From Breviolum minutum Mf 1.05b.01 (Eukaryota; Sar; Dinophyceae; Suessiales; Symbiodiniaceae), in NCBI GenBank assembly GCA_000507305.1, contig DF240202.1:1-64000 (forward strand): DNA of 64,000 nt, written 5' to 3'. Position numbers and translations under genes: made by a program. Below the pieces are notes generated by a model. The model was not told the DNA's origin. It saw only the letters and a program-made list of their open reading frames with translations, and did no database searches. Shown here one piece after another: positions 12,978-24,664 of the stretch (positions are counted from its first letter, which is position 1; every line of letters begins with the position of its first letter).

Positions 12978-13554
12978 CTATGTCTCCCATGGCGTGCGGC
13001 ACAAACTCTGCTTGAATCATGACGGCTCATGACGACGCACGTGCATCGAGGCGACACCCCCAGCGGGCACCTCCGTAATTACTGCCTCAAGTTTGTGCGT
13101 TCAACGGAGGCAGTAACGATCTGAAGCTAAACAAATGACAACGAAATGATCTCCAACGCTTGGAGTGCAAAAAAAACTTGACAAACCACATGCCATTCTA
13201 CAACGACTCTCACAGAGACTGGCACTGAATCAGAATCTGGACCTGATTAAGCCCAGGGCCATCGTAACAGTCTTAAAGTTTGTCTTAAAGTAAAAAGGTT
13301 GCACCTACTAACTTGAGCCCAACGTAGCCAGTGACAGCACCACCAGTCTCGATAGGTCTTGATGATGTTTAAGCCATCAAGTCAGCATGCACCAGCTACT
13401 CGTTTGCAATCAGAGCAATCTCACTCTCTGATTTCAACGTCCGGAATGGCTCAATTGACTCATGGCAGTTCCATTCACACCTGGAACTGTGTTCGTTTTT
13501 TACTTCGCAAATAGCTGGCTGGCTGACGTTGGCCTGCCGTCTGCTGACTAGTAG

Positions 13555-15265
13555 CTATCTAGGCGGCTCTTGCGCTGGTGGTCGTTCAGCCTGGCAGGTC
13601 TTGCGGATGCGACAAGAAAAAAACCCGTGCATCTGAGAGGAATATGTAAGAACAAAATGTTGCAATTAAAATGGTTTTATGCTAGCTGCTAGCGTGCTTT
13701 CAAATATTTCAACACTTCAACATGAACCCCGGCACCATCCAGCATCTCTACCTGGTTGCTTGCAACAGCTTTCATTTTTCTGAGATCCTGGGCATTGATT
13801 GGTCATGTTTCAACTATCTGACAGTGGATCTCATTGGATAGATCTTGCTTGAGAAAAGGTGGACTAGTATGACTAGTTGATGGCTAATGAAAGTATTTGA
13901 CGAATCGGATCATTTCCCCAAATAAGTGAATATGTTTGAAAACACCACCAAGTGAAGTTATCAATTGCTGGAGACACAGAAGCAAATGAAAGCTTAAACT
14001 TAAACGTAAGCAAGCAAGGCGTGACCCTACCAAGAAATACAGCAGCATGAGCCACGCAACAACTTGTATGGCTGGAGCATATGCATAGCTGGGGCATGCC
14101 ATGTGATTAATCAATGCTTACAGCGGCACTGCCTGCTTAAGGAAGCAAGCAGCTCATTGATGAACAAACTTGAATGAAAGTTGATCGCAACCAACCTTCC
14201 ACATTTTACAGATCACAGAGTGATCGCTACACATTCACGCGGTGGATGTTGGCTGCTGTCTTTGAACAACAATCTTTTCAGACAGGGACAAACATTGGCA
14301 TCAAATGCCCGGCCTCTTCCAGGAGTTGGTTCAACTTCTCCTCCACCAAGTGGTCAACTTTCTTTTCAAGCCTCAGACTTTGGAGCAATCAGGTTTCATA
14401 CGATACTCGTGCGTGTGGGCGTGCTGGGGGCCGACTGCAGCGGACCAGTGAGAACAAGTTTAAGGTGGATCCCATCCATTTTAATCCCCCAAACGCTCAA
14501 AAGTGTTACTGAAAAACTTGCTTGTATCCTCTTGGATCCCTGCTCTCACTTGACAGCTTTCTTACATGTGTCCCACTAATGGCCCCTTAGCTCTGAGCAC
14601 ATCCGAAAGCTCTTTGCTCTCCTTTCGTGGATGAAGCTCAGAAATCACCTTCCCAGCTTATCTCAGCAAAGTTCTCCAAAGCGTCTCCGCAGTGCACTAC
14701 CATGATGTAACATGTGCATAAGAGAGAGATGGATTGGCTATGATTTGATTGCAGGAGAGATTGGATTAATATGACTAATGATGGATATGGATCAATGATG
14801 TGCACATTGGCAAGAGTATTTACTGCATCTTCTCTGCTCTTCGCCTCCATGAGCTTCTTGACTTGTTTGGACGCCATTGCCTCGAAAGCTGGGGGCACCA
14901 TCTGGGAAGGCGTTGTCTCAAGTGGTCGAACATGCGACCCGGTCAGTTCCAAGCGTTCGGACCTGTTCACGAAGCCGGGTCATGAGCTTTGCATCTTCGC
15001 GTTTCTGTCCAAGCAAGACCACTCGCTGCGCCATCCTCCGCCAAGCAAACCCAAATTGCATCAATGAAGTCAAGACCTGACCTGGATATGCACAGAAAAC
15101 TTATAGTCAGTGCGGTTTAGCTGCGTTGACTGTGCAATTCTATGCAAATATGCACTACGCTTGCAGCGCGCCTTCCTTTACCTGCCTCCGGACCTCCTGC
15201 CGCAAGAGTCCCACACGCCTTGCTGCAGCCCAGGCATCAGACATCAAGTAGGTATCCTCTGCCAT
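13555..15265 (-). CDS. Unknown helical protein, phase-0 exons, start ATG at 15265
   Basis: Five exons fit with GT-AG borders and all are phase 0. They are 15182-15265 (28 codons, MAEDTYLMSDAWAAARRVGL...), 14963-15076 (38 codons, ...AWRRMAQRVVLLGQKREDAK...), 14824-14901 (26 codons, MVPPAFEAMASKQVKKLMEA...), 14577-14648 (24 codons, VISELHPRKESKELSDVLRA...) and 14290-14361 (24 codons, KVDHLVEEKLNQLLEEAGHL...). A last small exon, 13555-13590, reads AERPPAQEPPR then TAG. The first ATG sits in a GGCACC-ATG-GCA context. The product is rich in Lys/Arg/Glu/Ala helices. Further exons may lie between 13.6 and 14.2 kb. I do not recognise the family. Confidence 0.5.
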
Positions 15266-15689
15266 GGTGCCAGTTCCTCAGGATCGTGGTTCACCACATT
15301 GACCTATCTAGGCCAAATTGGAGTGAAGATGGAAAGCATCAAGTACAACACATGCAAGGGCTGTGAGGCTGGGCGCCCCAGTCTGTGGCGCACAACTGGA
15401 AAGTCGGGGACCTTGCCAAATGCCAGAACACATGGCTGCTGCAAATCTTGATGTCCGAGCAATACATATCTGACGGATTGTTTTTGGAGGCTTCAAGTCA
15501 TTAAAGATATCAAATAGTGATTCAACTGATGCTGGAAATTTTGCGATGCCTGACAGATGCTACTGAAACACTACCCTTACAGTATTTCAGTCGCGCCACT
15601 ATTTCCTGTTCCTATCAAACTCATTCTCGAGTTTTAAGCTTCCAGGCATTCGAACATCCAAAAGATCACTGACAATCACACCCATCACA

Positions 15690-18600
15690 GCGGTCACGCC
15701 TCTCGGCAAGCCTCCTCAAAAATCTCCTTCCTGCCGCGATACAGGCTGAAGAAATGACACGATCATGAAGTGAATGAAATGGCAACACTTGTCTTGCACC
15801 ATCATTCTCATCATCGTTCCAACACTGCATGCTGCATGCACAGGTTGTTCCGGATCGGGTCGGATCTGAGACATCTAGTGGATAAAAACATGTCAAAGCA
15901 TGGCATGCAATATCATGTTTGAATCAAGTAGCTTGACTGCTTGCAGTATCTTGCATTAAACTTCCGAAATGACCGGCCTGACTTGTGGGCTTGGTCCACC
16001 ACGAACACCCAATTTTTGGCGGCTCCTGGCTCAGGGTTCAGACCCTACACATGGCAGTGTCAGTAGCCCTACTTCAACAGGGCTCCTCCGTGGGTTGATG
16101 ACTTGCGGGGCAGACTTGAAGATCCGTTTGCACTCCTCACAGGCAATGGATGTCAATGGTCCTTTACGTGCAACCAAGGCAGGGCAGGGGGAACAAATGA
16201 ATGAGTTGGTATCATGGAAGGATTGGGCGAGTGCCAGAAGTCATGTGACTGAAATTGTTTGAAGACAAAGTCTCATATCTTGGGCTGAAGATGGCTGAAG
16301 TCCCGGAGAGGTTGAACGTCAAGCATACGTTCATGCAAAGATTTTGCGCTGATCAAGAGGATCCAAAAATTGACAAGAGATGTATATGAGATATACAAAA
16401 TGTGGAAACAAGAAATGCAATCACAAACGAATTCACTGGCGCACCGCTATCAGCAAGCCGTTCAACATTGAGATTGTCCGCTGAGCTTTGTTCTCACGGA
16501 CCTTTGCGCGCTACACGTGCTCACTCGTTAAAATCGCCCACCTCCAAACAAGTTCCACTCCGAGCTTTTGGCATTGACTGGTGGGCCGCGATCAATGGTG
16601 GAGTCATCCATTGCCACAATCCATTTCCACTGCCTTGAAGGGCTCCCATGCGACCAGTGACAGTGATATGCAAACGAACTGTCGGCAGGTGACCATGTAC
16701 TCATGTGGATGTTCCACATTTTGCTCGATACCCTCTTCCTTTAGCATTTTGCCATGAAACAAACCGTCATGCAGTTCTTGAATGCAATTGAAATGGTCTT
16801 CCCTGACAGGTCCGGCCTGTTCTTCATCTCCTCGTCTAAGGCATCCATCTCCTTCTATCGTTGAAATGTATTCAGATCAGGGTGTCAAGGGTTCCTGCAA
16901 AACTAATGAAATTCAGACTATAATAAATGAATGTAACTGAATGATCATTGGAACATCTTGAAATCATTAGATTTCCAAGTTGAAGCAGACCTTGAAACAA
17001 GTACAGGTGGATAACAACCCTGAACCCACATCATTGGCATATCTCCTCACTATCGGCTGCGAGTTCCATCAGCTTTTGAGGTGCCACCTAACAGAATTCT
17101 AAGTTGAATGTTGAACATAGAAAACCGCCCCATCTCCAGCATCTCCAGGTGTCTTTGATTGTAAAAATTCTCTGGCATGCTTCCACCTACATCCTAAACT
17201 TCTCATGTCGACCTGTCGCAAGTCGCGGAGAGCGGCAGAAATCTCCAAAGCCTTCTTTTGTGCCTCAAATTGGACAAATGACGTGTCTTGGGAGGCCAAT
17301 TCATCAGCATGAGGGCCCAACCTCATCGGGACCGTGTTTGGATACATCCACAATCCCGAACCTCAAGATGATGACAGTTCAACTCGTCGAGCAAAGGTGG
17401 CAAGGTGACACAGATACAACAAAACTAATAACTAAACTACAAAAGCTTGAAGGTTCAGTTTGAACTGATATAACTGATATAACTGGTAGACTGGTGCTAT
17501 GAGAAGATCTTAGTAAAGGACTGTAGAGGCAGCAGGTCCCTGAAACGAAGAAGAGCGTAGCCGGTCATCTTCCGACGTACGGCGATCGAGATAATGAAGT
17601 CACCTGCGATGCAACTTGCAGATCCAGTGACAGATAGTGACAGTAGATAACTCTCTGAGCACCGGCTGCCAAACCCAAAGGCGGCATAATGATGAACCGC
17701 GGTTGGGTGTAATTTCTCTTGCTTGATTTTGATCTTATGAAGTGGTGTTGAAATTGCCTTCCAAGGCGTGAAGGTCTGTGGCACTTACATTGCTGGAGCT
17801 TTGCCAAAAATTTTGAAAGCCTACCATAATCCTTGTCGGGCGTGAGGAAGCTGATTTTAAGACTCATATATCACTCATATCCCCCCAAAAACCTGGCTGT
17901 CTCAAACAAATTGATGAAAAAATTCTGTTTATATGAGGACCCGACCCAAATCATCCACTGGGCTCCGCTCGATTACCTTTCTTCTCGCTGGCACGGCCTG
18001 CATCCCGCATCATCCCGCTGATGGTTACTTTGCTAGTCATGTGCCCAAACCAATTTATCACACCAGTGATGCCCATCTCAAATCCCTCCCGCTTCCACCA
18101 GCCTTTTCAAGCCCCGCTTCCCATTCGGTATCATCGTCCCAAACAGGCCTTGGCATCCACATACACATCCCCACACCACAATTCCTGTGGATGTTGATCA
18201 TTGGACACCCACACCCCAAGTTCATCGACTTTCACCAGCTAAGTGTGGGAACTTCTTTGGCAAACTTGGTGCCTTTCCAGGCTCCTTGTTGAGATCCTGT
18301 GCTCGGCAAGCAACTCTTGGTTGATTGATTGAATTTAACGGACAGAACCACTTGCAGTGAGTGTAAGTCCAAACACAACTGCACCCCACCGGGAACGGGT
18401 TGTCAGTCTCTTTGGCTGAGGAAGATGTCCTTCAATACAACCCAGAATATAAATCTTGTCGTTTTTTTGTCGTCCCCTTGTGCAATCCATACTGACGTAC
18501 CTTTGAACAAACATCAAAACTGCTCAACATCAAAATCACCAAGGTGAATTGCACACACAACAACTTCCTGGCAAAGCGGGCGGTCAAGAACCTTCGCAGC

Positions 18601-18760
18601 CGACGCACCATGTCCGACCATATCCCATGATATCCCATGTAGAACGTGTGAATGCAGAACTGAGAACATGACCAGTTCGACTGCCGATTTAGCCTCCCTC
18701 GGCGAGCACAACTTTGATACATGGACACTTGCTCGATGGCCGCACAAGCTTGAACAAATA
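15690..18760 (-). CDS. Unknown multi-exon minus-strand gene
   Basis: Well-fitting exons are 17789-17850 (FLTPDKDYGRLSKFLAKLQQ, phase 1 out), 17522-17603 (DFIISIAVRRKMTGYALLRF..., in phase with the previous exon, phase 2 out), about 17213-17310 (SFVQFEAQKKALEISAALRD..., donor CAG/GTCGAC), 16694-16816 (41 codons, including CIQELHDGLFHGKMLKEEGI) and 16542-16629 (DDSTIDRGPPVNAKSSEWNL...). Weaker blocks are ACAAIEQVSMYQSCARRGR (18680-18755), MVRRLRRFLTARFARKLL (18555-18625), CEECKRIFKSAPQVINPRR (16085-16160) and KEIFEEACREA (15692-15727). The phases of the two 17.5-17.8 kb exons agree exactly, which supports a real gene. Cys pairs in CEEC are suggestive only. Family unknown. Confidence 0.48.
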
Positions 18761-18849
18761 CCTGGCCTGCTTGCAGCAATCGGCAAAGTTGCCATGAACG
18801 ACTGGACCCACCCATGAAAACTACCCTATATGATTCAGTGGAAGGTTTG

Positions 18850-20140
18850 AGATGTTCATCCTTTTAATGATATCACAAGATATCACAAGACATGTCAGGA
18901 AATAATTGCTTCCAAAAGTTTCTTTTCGTCAAAAGAGGCCACATGTGTGGAACCTCGCGTTGTAGAGCGCGAAACTGCATGTTTTCTCCACTGTTGCGAA
19001 CCACTGCTGGTAGCGTAGATGCTTGATCAAATTTTGTGAGTGAACAATTAACTACTTACTCCGGTGGGATTCTTAAAGAATGACAAAGGGCCAAACAAAT
19101 GCGGCACATAGCATCGGAGAACAGAAAATTGGCGGGACTCATATAGATATTAATGTCATTGCATGTATCTATCAACAAATATATGTCTTGACATCATGGA
19201 TTAACAGAGTGGAACGATGCAAAAATTGTGATAACTATTCAAAAGCGCACAAAGGGCAATGACATGTTAGTAAAAGCTGGCAAAATATGCGCGTTTTCCG
19301 AATTCTGCAACATGGAAGGGAAACCGTCCAATTTCAGGTTGATTCTTTGGTGTACCTGAACCTTGATTTTGGATGGCTTTCCAACGTTTGTGTGGAAGCA
19401 AGGACTTTTTTTCCTCCACACCTTTTTAACTGCAGAAGTCTCTTTACTGGGCAGCCTCCAGGCATTGGCGGAGCATCACTAGTTCCAGATAGATGTATAG
19501 GAAATAAAATAAACATATAAACCAACCTTCGAACTACGGGGTGCATAAATGCATGAATATGTACGGAAGACCTCCAGTTCACTCATGGACGGGACATTCA
19601 CTTGTGTCATGCACTGTGGAAAAAGAACCGAATCTTCCTGCCGTCACGGCTGGAAGCTCACATAGGCGGGAGAATGGGACGTGTGTGACAGTCACTGAAT
19701 CACTGTACTCAAATCAGCTGAAAAACATTGAAAAACATCATGCTATTAGGGGCGCCATCATAGTAACCTAAACTTCGGTCTCCACACTCTCCCGGACACA
19801 TCCAACCGGCAGAGTTAATCGTCCAGGCGCTCGTTTCAAGCCTCGTGGCATATTGAGCACTGAGTTTTTGAACTCACGCCTTTGATTTGCACTGCCGCCA
19901 CTGCGAATATATGGGCTATATATCAATGCGCAATGTTGTATTCTTAGGTTGAGTTCATGATTGAAGACAAATACAGCAAATTCAAACTGTCATTGTATCT
20001 TTTCATCTGTGTTTTTCAGATTTCTTTGTCATCTTTACAAATCTAAAAATGTGTTTTCGTCACAAAATACAACATCCCAGATTCAGCTCAAAGAAGCTGC
20101 CCAGTCCCAAGCCACCCCATCATATTTGCCAAGTCGAACT
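18850..20140. other. Intergenic or intronic stretch with little recognisable
   Basis: Apart from a short LINE-B-like tail at about 19406-19490, I see no convincing exon here. A near-tandem ATATCACAAG duplication lies at 18868-18890. Short ORFs in all frames lack protein-like composition. Confidence 0.3.
19403..19490 (-). mobile_element. Short LINE-B-like 3' tail (severely truncated)
   Basis: A T-run followed by TCCTCCACACCTTTTT, then CTGCAGAAG and TTTACTGGGCAGCCTCCAGG, matches the 3' end of the LINE-B copy at 30944-31030 (T-run, CCCTCCCGCACCGTTTTTC, CGCAGAAGG, TTTTACTGGGCAGTCTCCAGG). The T-run in plus orientation would be the poly(A) tail of a minus-strand insertion. No target-site duplication was identified. 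It could instead be a SINE sharing the LINE tail. Confidence 0.45.
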
Positions 20141-20141
20141 T

Positions 20142-20223
20142 TCATCTAGTTCCTGGTGCAATTGCCTCCTTGGCGGCTGGAGACTGGAACCTTGAACTTC
20201 TTGACGCGACCGGTCCCGTGGCA
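20142..20223 (-). CDS. Probable last exon of the kinase gene
   Basis: After a CCTAG acceptor, the phase-2 frame reads ATGPVASRSSRFQSPAAKEA then IAPGTR and TGA at 20142-20144. The phase agrees with exon 2. It is a short Ser/Ala-rich tail with no EF-hand. This exon rests on phase agreement and composition only. Confidence 0.45.
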
Positions 20224-22252
20224 CTAGGGTGGAAGCTCCCTATAGATTTTTCATGTTTAATCTAGAATCTAGAAAGACCACGAAAGACCAGTCAAGATAT
20301 ATACAGTAAGTCAAAGCACTTGGTAGTCGGACATTCATTTCATTTCATTTCACTTGACAAGTCAAGAGAGCCTCAACCCTGCACCACGGGAGACGGGATG
20401 CCGGTTCTCTCCCCTCACTTGAGCCATCCACAGCTCATAGCCTCATCGGCCGATGGTCTCTTCTTGGGATCCACCGTCATCAGAGATGCGATGAGATCCT
20501 TGGGTGGACGTGGGAGTGAATCCCAGGGTTCACCAGAGAGGTTGTAGCTGCCAGTCTTCACCTTCCGCAAGACCTCATTGTCCGTTGGAGCATAGAAAGG
20601 TGGTGTGGCTGAAAGCATCATGTAGACCAGGACACCTGCTGACCACATGTCCACGGGTGTGCTGTACTTGGTTCCTACCACGATCTCAGGAGCCACGGTG
20701 TCAGGCGAACCCAATCGATCCGTGAGTCCATCTCCTGAATCGTGTGCCGCAAATCCAAAGTCACACAATTTGAAGATGTTGTCTTCCACCTTGATGCCTG
20801 TATGCTTCAGAAGGATGTTCTCACACTTGATATCTCGGTGCACCACCTTCTGCTTGTGCAGGTATTGAAGGGCAGACAAGACATGCCGGGTTGCAATGAT
20901 GGCTTGCAACTCGGTGAAGCCCCGCCCAGTAATTTTTGACTGGGCCACGATGGCATCGAAGAGATCGCCGCCGCGGCAGTACTCCAAGATCAGCGTCACG
21001 GTACCAGGCTCATCGAAATATTCCAACAACTCACAAATGTGTTCATGCTTCATGGTCAAGTGCAACTTCACCTCCCCATCATCACCCAAGAGATACTTCA
21101 TGTCTCTGGGCTGCAAACGTGCCTTCCGCACGATCTTCGCAGCCATCTCCTTATCTTCACGGATCACTTTGGACGACTTTGGTGTGCACCTCCAAACCAA
21201 GCCAAAAGTTCCTTCACCCAAGGGACCATTGCCCACCAAAGCATACTTGTCTTCGAATTCGGATTTGTCAGGCTGGGTTTCCTCTGGTTGTATAATTTCA
21301 TCAAAGAGGTTGGAGCAACTTTCCTCTCGCACCATGCCAGTGTCTCCTGCAATGCTCGAATTGTGGGGGGTCGGGTCATGAGGCTCAACACATTCTGGGG
21401 CATCTCCTTCCGGTTTGATGTCACCCAGGTTCACAGCTGAATCACGGCGATAGCCGCCCATGACATCCAAACCCACTTTGGATGGCCTCCTCTCACGGAT
21501 GGTGGGTGCCAAAAGGTCCGACAAAGAGGCTGAATTGATGCCAGTCATGCCGCCACCTGAGCAACGTTCAATATGTGAGATTCCATTCTACTGGTCGAAA
21601 TCTGGTTGAAAAGGATCCTTATAGTGGCTAATCACCCTTATCCCCATATGACTGGGTTTTCTGCAAAAGCTATAAGCTACATTTCATATCATTTCATTAT
21701 CATTTTTAAAAGACTGTTCTGGAATGCCGCGACTATATGTTCGGCCATACGAACTTTCGATGTAGTGTTTTGGTCGTGCCCACCTGCATAGCCACCACTG
21801 TGCTCGTGCATGATCTGACTGCCTTGCCTTGATTGAAGTCTCGAGGAGGAGGAACGCACACGATCCAAGCCGCCCGTGCGAGCAAGCCTGAAGCGGATCT
21901 CATCACAATCGTAGGCCAAGAAATTCTCTGTAATCGCGATCCAGCCATTTGGAGGAACCATCTCTCGTTCAACTAAATCTGCGATGTGAACTGAGCGATT
22001 GGTACGCTCCTCCCACCGTACACCACTGCCACTGTTGTCACAAATGACATATTTGTACTCTACGACGTTTCCCTCCTCCAATGGAGTTGGCTCCGTCTGC
22101 TTCCAATTGGGAAAATCACTGGCTGAGGTGTTGAGCACGAGGCCTTTGTGTGGATCCCATCCACCCAAGGAAGGAACACTGCCTACGACACGCACGTGCA
22201 GACCCACACGTGTGTCGGCACACTTCACGGAAAAGGAGACCTGGCGCGGCAT
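20142..22252 (-). CDS. CBM20 starch-binding domain fused to a CDPK/CAMK-like protein kinase
   Basis: Three exons join in phase (21784-22252, 20419-21556, 20142-20223), giving about 562 residues. Residues 1 to about 100 are a carbohydrate-binding module family 20: GSVPSLGGWDPHKG with W32, then VVEYKYV, then W80 in VRWEERTNRSV, the usual starch-contact positions. A linker of about 150 residues follows. The kinase domain spans about 260-536: Gly-rich loop GPLGEGTFG, lysine in MAAKIVRK, catalytic VVHRDIKCENILL, CDFGFA, and an APE motif in TVAPEIVVG. All catalytic residues are present, so an active Ser/Thr kinase is likely. Toxoplasma CDPK2 is a known kinase with an N-terminal CBM20 that controls storage-polysaccharide turnover. 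A similar role on starch granules is inferred. No EF-hands are visible after the kinase, unlike a classical CDPK. The start chosen is the first ATG; an in-frame TTG lies upstream. Confidence 0.82.
20419..21556 (-). CDS. Exon 2 of the kinase gene: linker plus whole kinase domain
   Basis: 1138 bases, phase 1 in and phase 2 out, the longest open host exon in the window. It starts after CTCAG and adds GGM in frame with exon 1. It ends within the last kinase helix (RPSADEAMSCGWL) at a GTGAGG donor, so the ORF stop seen on read-through (about 20415) is probably intronic. Confidence 0.85.
21784..22252 (-). CDS. Exon 1 of the kinase gene: CBM20 domain
   Basis: 469 bases, phase 1 out. The donor is GCAG/GTGGGC. 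The downstream part (RLQSRQGSQIMHEHSGGYAG) is a low-complexity linker. The 227-base intron that follows (21557-21783) ends in CTCAG. The string CAGGTGG is repeated at both of its borders, a known feature of dinoflagellate introns. Confidence 0.78.
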
Positions 22253-22578
22253 CTCCAACAACTTCGAGACCACAAGATTTGCCCAACGCGGCAAATGCGA
22301 CCTACTTCACCACACAGGTCACCCTGGATGGCGGTCACCAAGAGGAAGCAGTGTTGAGACGTGAAGAGCTGGCCTACAACAAAAAACCCTTGTTGAATCA
22401 GCATGTCAAAACAACACCTGTCTATATTACAAAGCATTTCAAAGAGTGCACAGATAATAAGGTGTGCTGAAATAACTTTGGACTGCTTTGCACATCTGTA
22501 ACTTCAAAAAACTCAGGCACTGCTTGTTGATCTTGTTGGGCCTAAAACCTGCAGAAAATTGAAAACGCATAAAAAACA

Positions 22579-22875
22579 GTGATGCAGACCATCAAGCTGC
22601 CCCAGCAAGTAAACTACCCAAGTCTTCCAACCTTGATTCGCTTCAACGGTTTGAACAACATGCGGCCTTTCGCACCCGATTCTTTCCAGATCCTTCCAGG
22701 CCCCAGTAAAGAGCAACCTTTTGATGGTAGCACGCCGTGGAATACCGAGACTTTGAAGTTTGACACGGCTTTGAAACGCTTGGCCATGGAAGGTCAAATC
22801 CATGACTCTTTGTATTGTTCATTGCGTGAAGTGAAAGAAGAAGCACGTCCACGAGTTGCGGAGATGGGTCGCTAA
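22579..22875 (+). CDS. Small plus-strand ORF, unknown function
   Basis: A 98-codon open frame, ATG to TAA, with protein-like composition (PSLPTLIRFNGLNNMRPFAP..., SLREVKEEARPRVAEMGR). The ATG at 22582 (second Met codon) follows an A-rich stretch. No domain was recognised and no signal peptide or membrane segment seen. It is intronless and on the opposite strand to its neighbours, so it could be a retroposed fragment or part of an unrecognised mobile element. An 11-bp tandem duplication (GCACAAAAACG) follows the stop. Confidence 0.4.
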   Translation: MMQTIKLPQQVNYPSLPTLIRFNGLNNMRPFAPDSFQILPGPSKEQPFDGSTPWNTETLKFDTALKRLAMEGQIHDSLYCSLREVKEEARPRVAEMGR

Positions 22876-22919
22876 TGAATTGCCAAATGCACAAAAACGC
22901 ACAAAAACGAAGATGGAGG

Positions 22920-24600
22920 CCTTTCAAATCAGTGTTGTATAGTTTTGTATGCAGGCGGTGGAACCATTCATTTTGTTCGACGTCAGTTTGACCACACCTG
23001 GGGGCAGATCGATGCGTATTTTGTTTTCAAGGAACGCGATGCGCCTCTGAATATTTCCTTCGCGTTGCCTGGGGTGCTTCCGCCCTGGGGGAACATCGCA
23101 TTTGCTCCGTACATTTTTTTTCAGAAACACCTCTAGCCGCATAGAATGGAAGGTTGTGAGACATACCAAATCGAATGTACCCGCCTGCAATTGAATTGCA
23201 ACAGAAAGGGATGGGGTCATGAAAGCTAGGTTCAAACAACTTTTTGTCGTCCGTAGTCAAAGTTTGATTTGCCAGATCTTCCATTGGGCTCCACGTTGGT
23301 CAGCGCTGCGCTGTCTCAAACTTTGCAAGTAAAAAGGAAAAACACCTACACACCATCCAACAGCCAGTTCAACCTGTGCACATCACATTGCCATGGTGTG
23401 GCACAGCCATGAGTTGGTGCCACTGATTTTGCCAACCTTCTCAGGCCTGATCGTTCCATCTTGAACGAAATTCGGACAACATAACTTGGACGACGAACTG
23501 ACATGGACCTATTCCTGCATGAAGTTTCGAAAGGATGGCCATGCAAGAAAGGTTTGGATAGAAGTTTGCATGTTTGTGCAAAACAAAGGGAAATGGATTG
23601 GCCTTTACATCTTTTGCGAAGGGGCTCGAATCAAGCACGAACATCGCCCCGGGCCGGACCCACGGCTTTTGTTCGACTTTGTGCAATATATTTTATATTT
23701 TCTTTGACAATTCTTTGACATTGCCAACACGCTTGCACGCCCCCACAATCCAACTCTCATGACTTAGGCACGCGACTTGCTTACACAATTCATCTTGTTC
23801 AAACATAACAATTGAATGGTTTTGCCCTTTCCGGTGATGGAAATCGAAAAACAGGTCGCAGTTTGATGGTGCCCCTGCCTGTGTCATTTTCTTGCGTGCG
23901 GCCTGTTCCAAGACTATCCTGCTGACACTGTGTTTGTTATGTTTGACATTGCGAACTATCCCGTTACCGGGCGCTCAAACGGCCAGCACTGTCCCAAAAT
24001 AAATTTCAAATTCAAGACAATTCACCGTCCTTTATATATCATGGGCGATGAGATGCTGATTTGGAACATGTAACACGCGTACCGCCAGGAGGTGATCCAA
24101 CTCCAGGACGGTCACGTATTCATGAAAGAAAGGAAAACAAAAAAAATGGTTCCAGCCACAAAAGTTCAACATCGCCTGTTCCGGATGTTACTTTCATGCG
24201 CTGGTACGGTACGGGCTCGGCCCCAGCGCAAAAATATCGCACGTTACGCAACAATCACGTAACGCTCTTGCCCTCCTTGCCCGCATTCTCGGTCGCGTAC
24301 TCGGGCAAAACTACTTCATGTTTCTCCCCAATCAACACTGACTGTTCTGGGAGGCGACTTGCCGGCAGAGGGAGGGGAAGGGCAAAGGGTGGCAGAGGAG
24401 GTGGCCGAGGGGTGGGAGATTTCCTTCACATGACATTCGAAGTTGGAGGGAAAAGGCTGGCAAGAAAACAAGTCGCCGCGGCGTAAGTAAAGGGAGGCCG
24501 ACCAGCGGCAGCGGGACACCAGAGCGGATGTGGGGGGGGCTTGGAGCGAAGGAGGGCTGGATCGGGCCCCAGTTTTGTTTCCACCTGCCCGAAGAACACC
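22920..24600. other. Stretch without a recognised gene
   Basis: Several overlapping ORFs of 60-140 codons on both strands (for example 23486-23707 plus, 23441-23686 minus, 24061-24486 plus) show no known motif, and no frame is clearly better. It lies just before the retroelement block and may be decayed mobile DNA. Confidence 0.3.
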
Positions 24601-24664
24601 AAGAGATATGCTCGGTTGTGCAGAAGTTCTGGATAGGTGTTTTCCTTGTTCCAGCGTGGACAGA

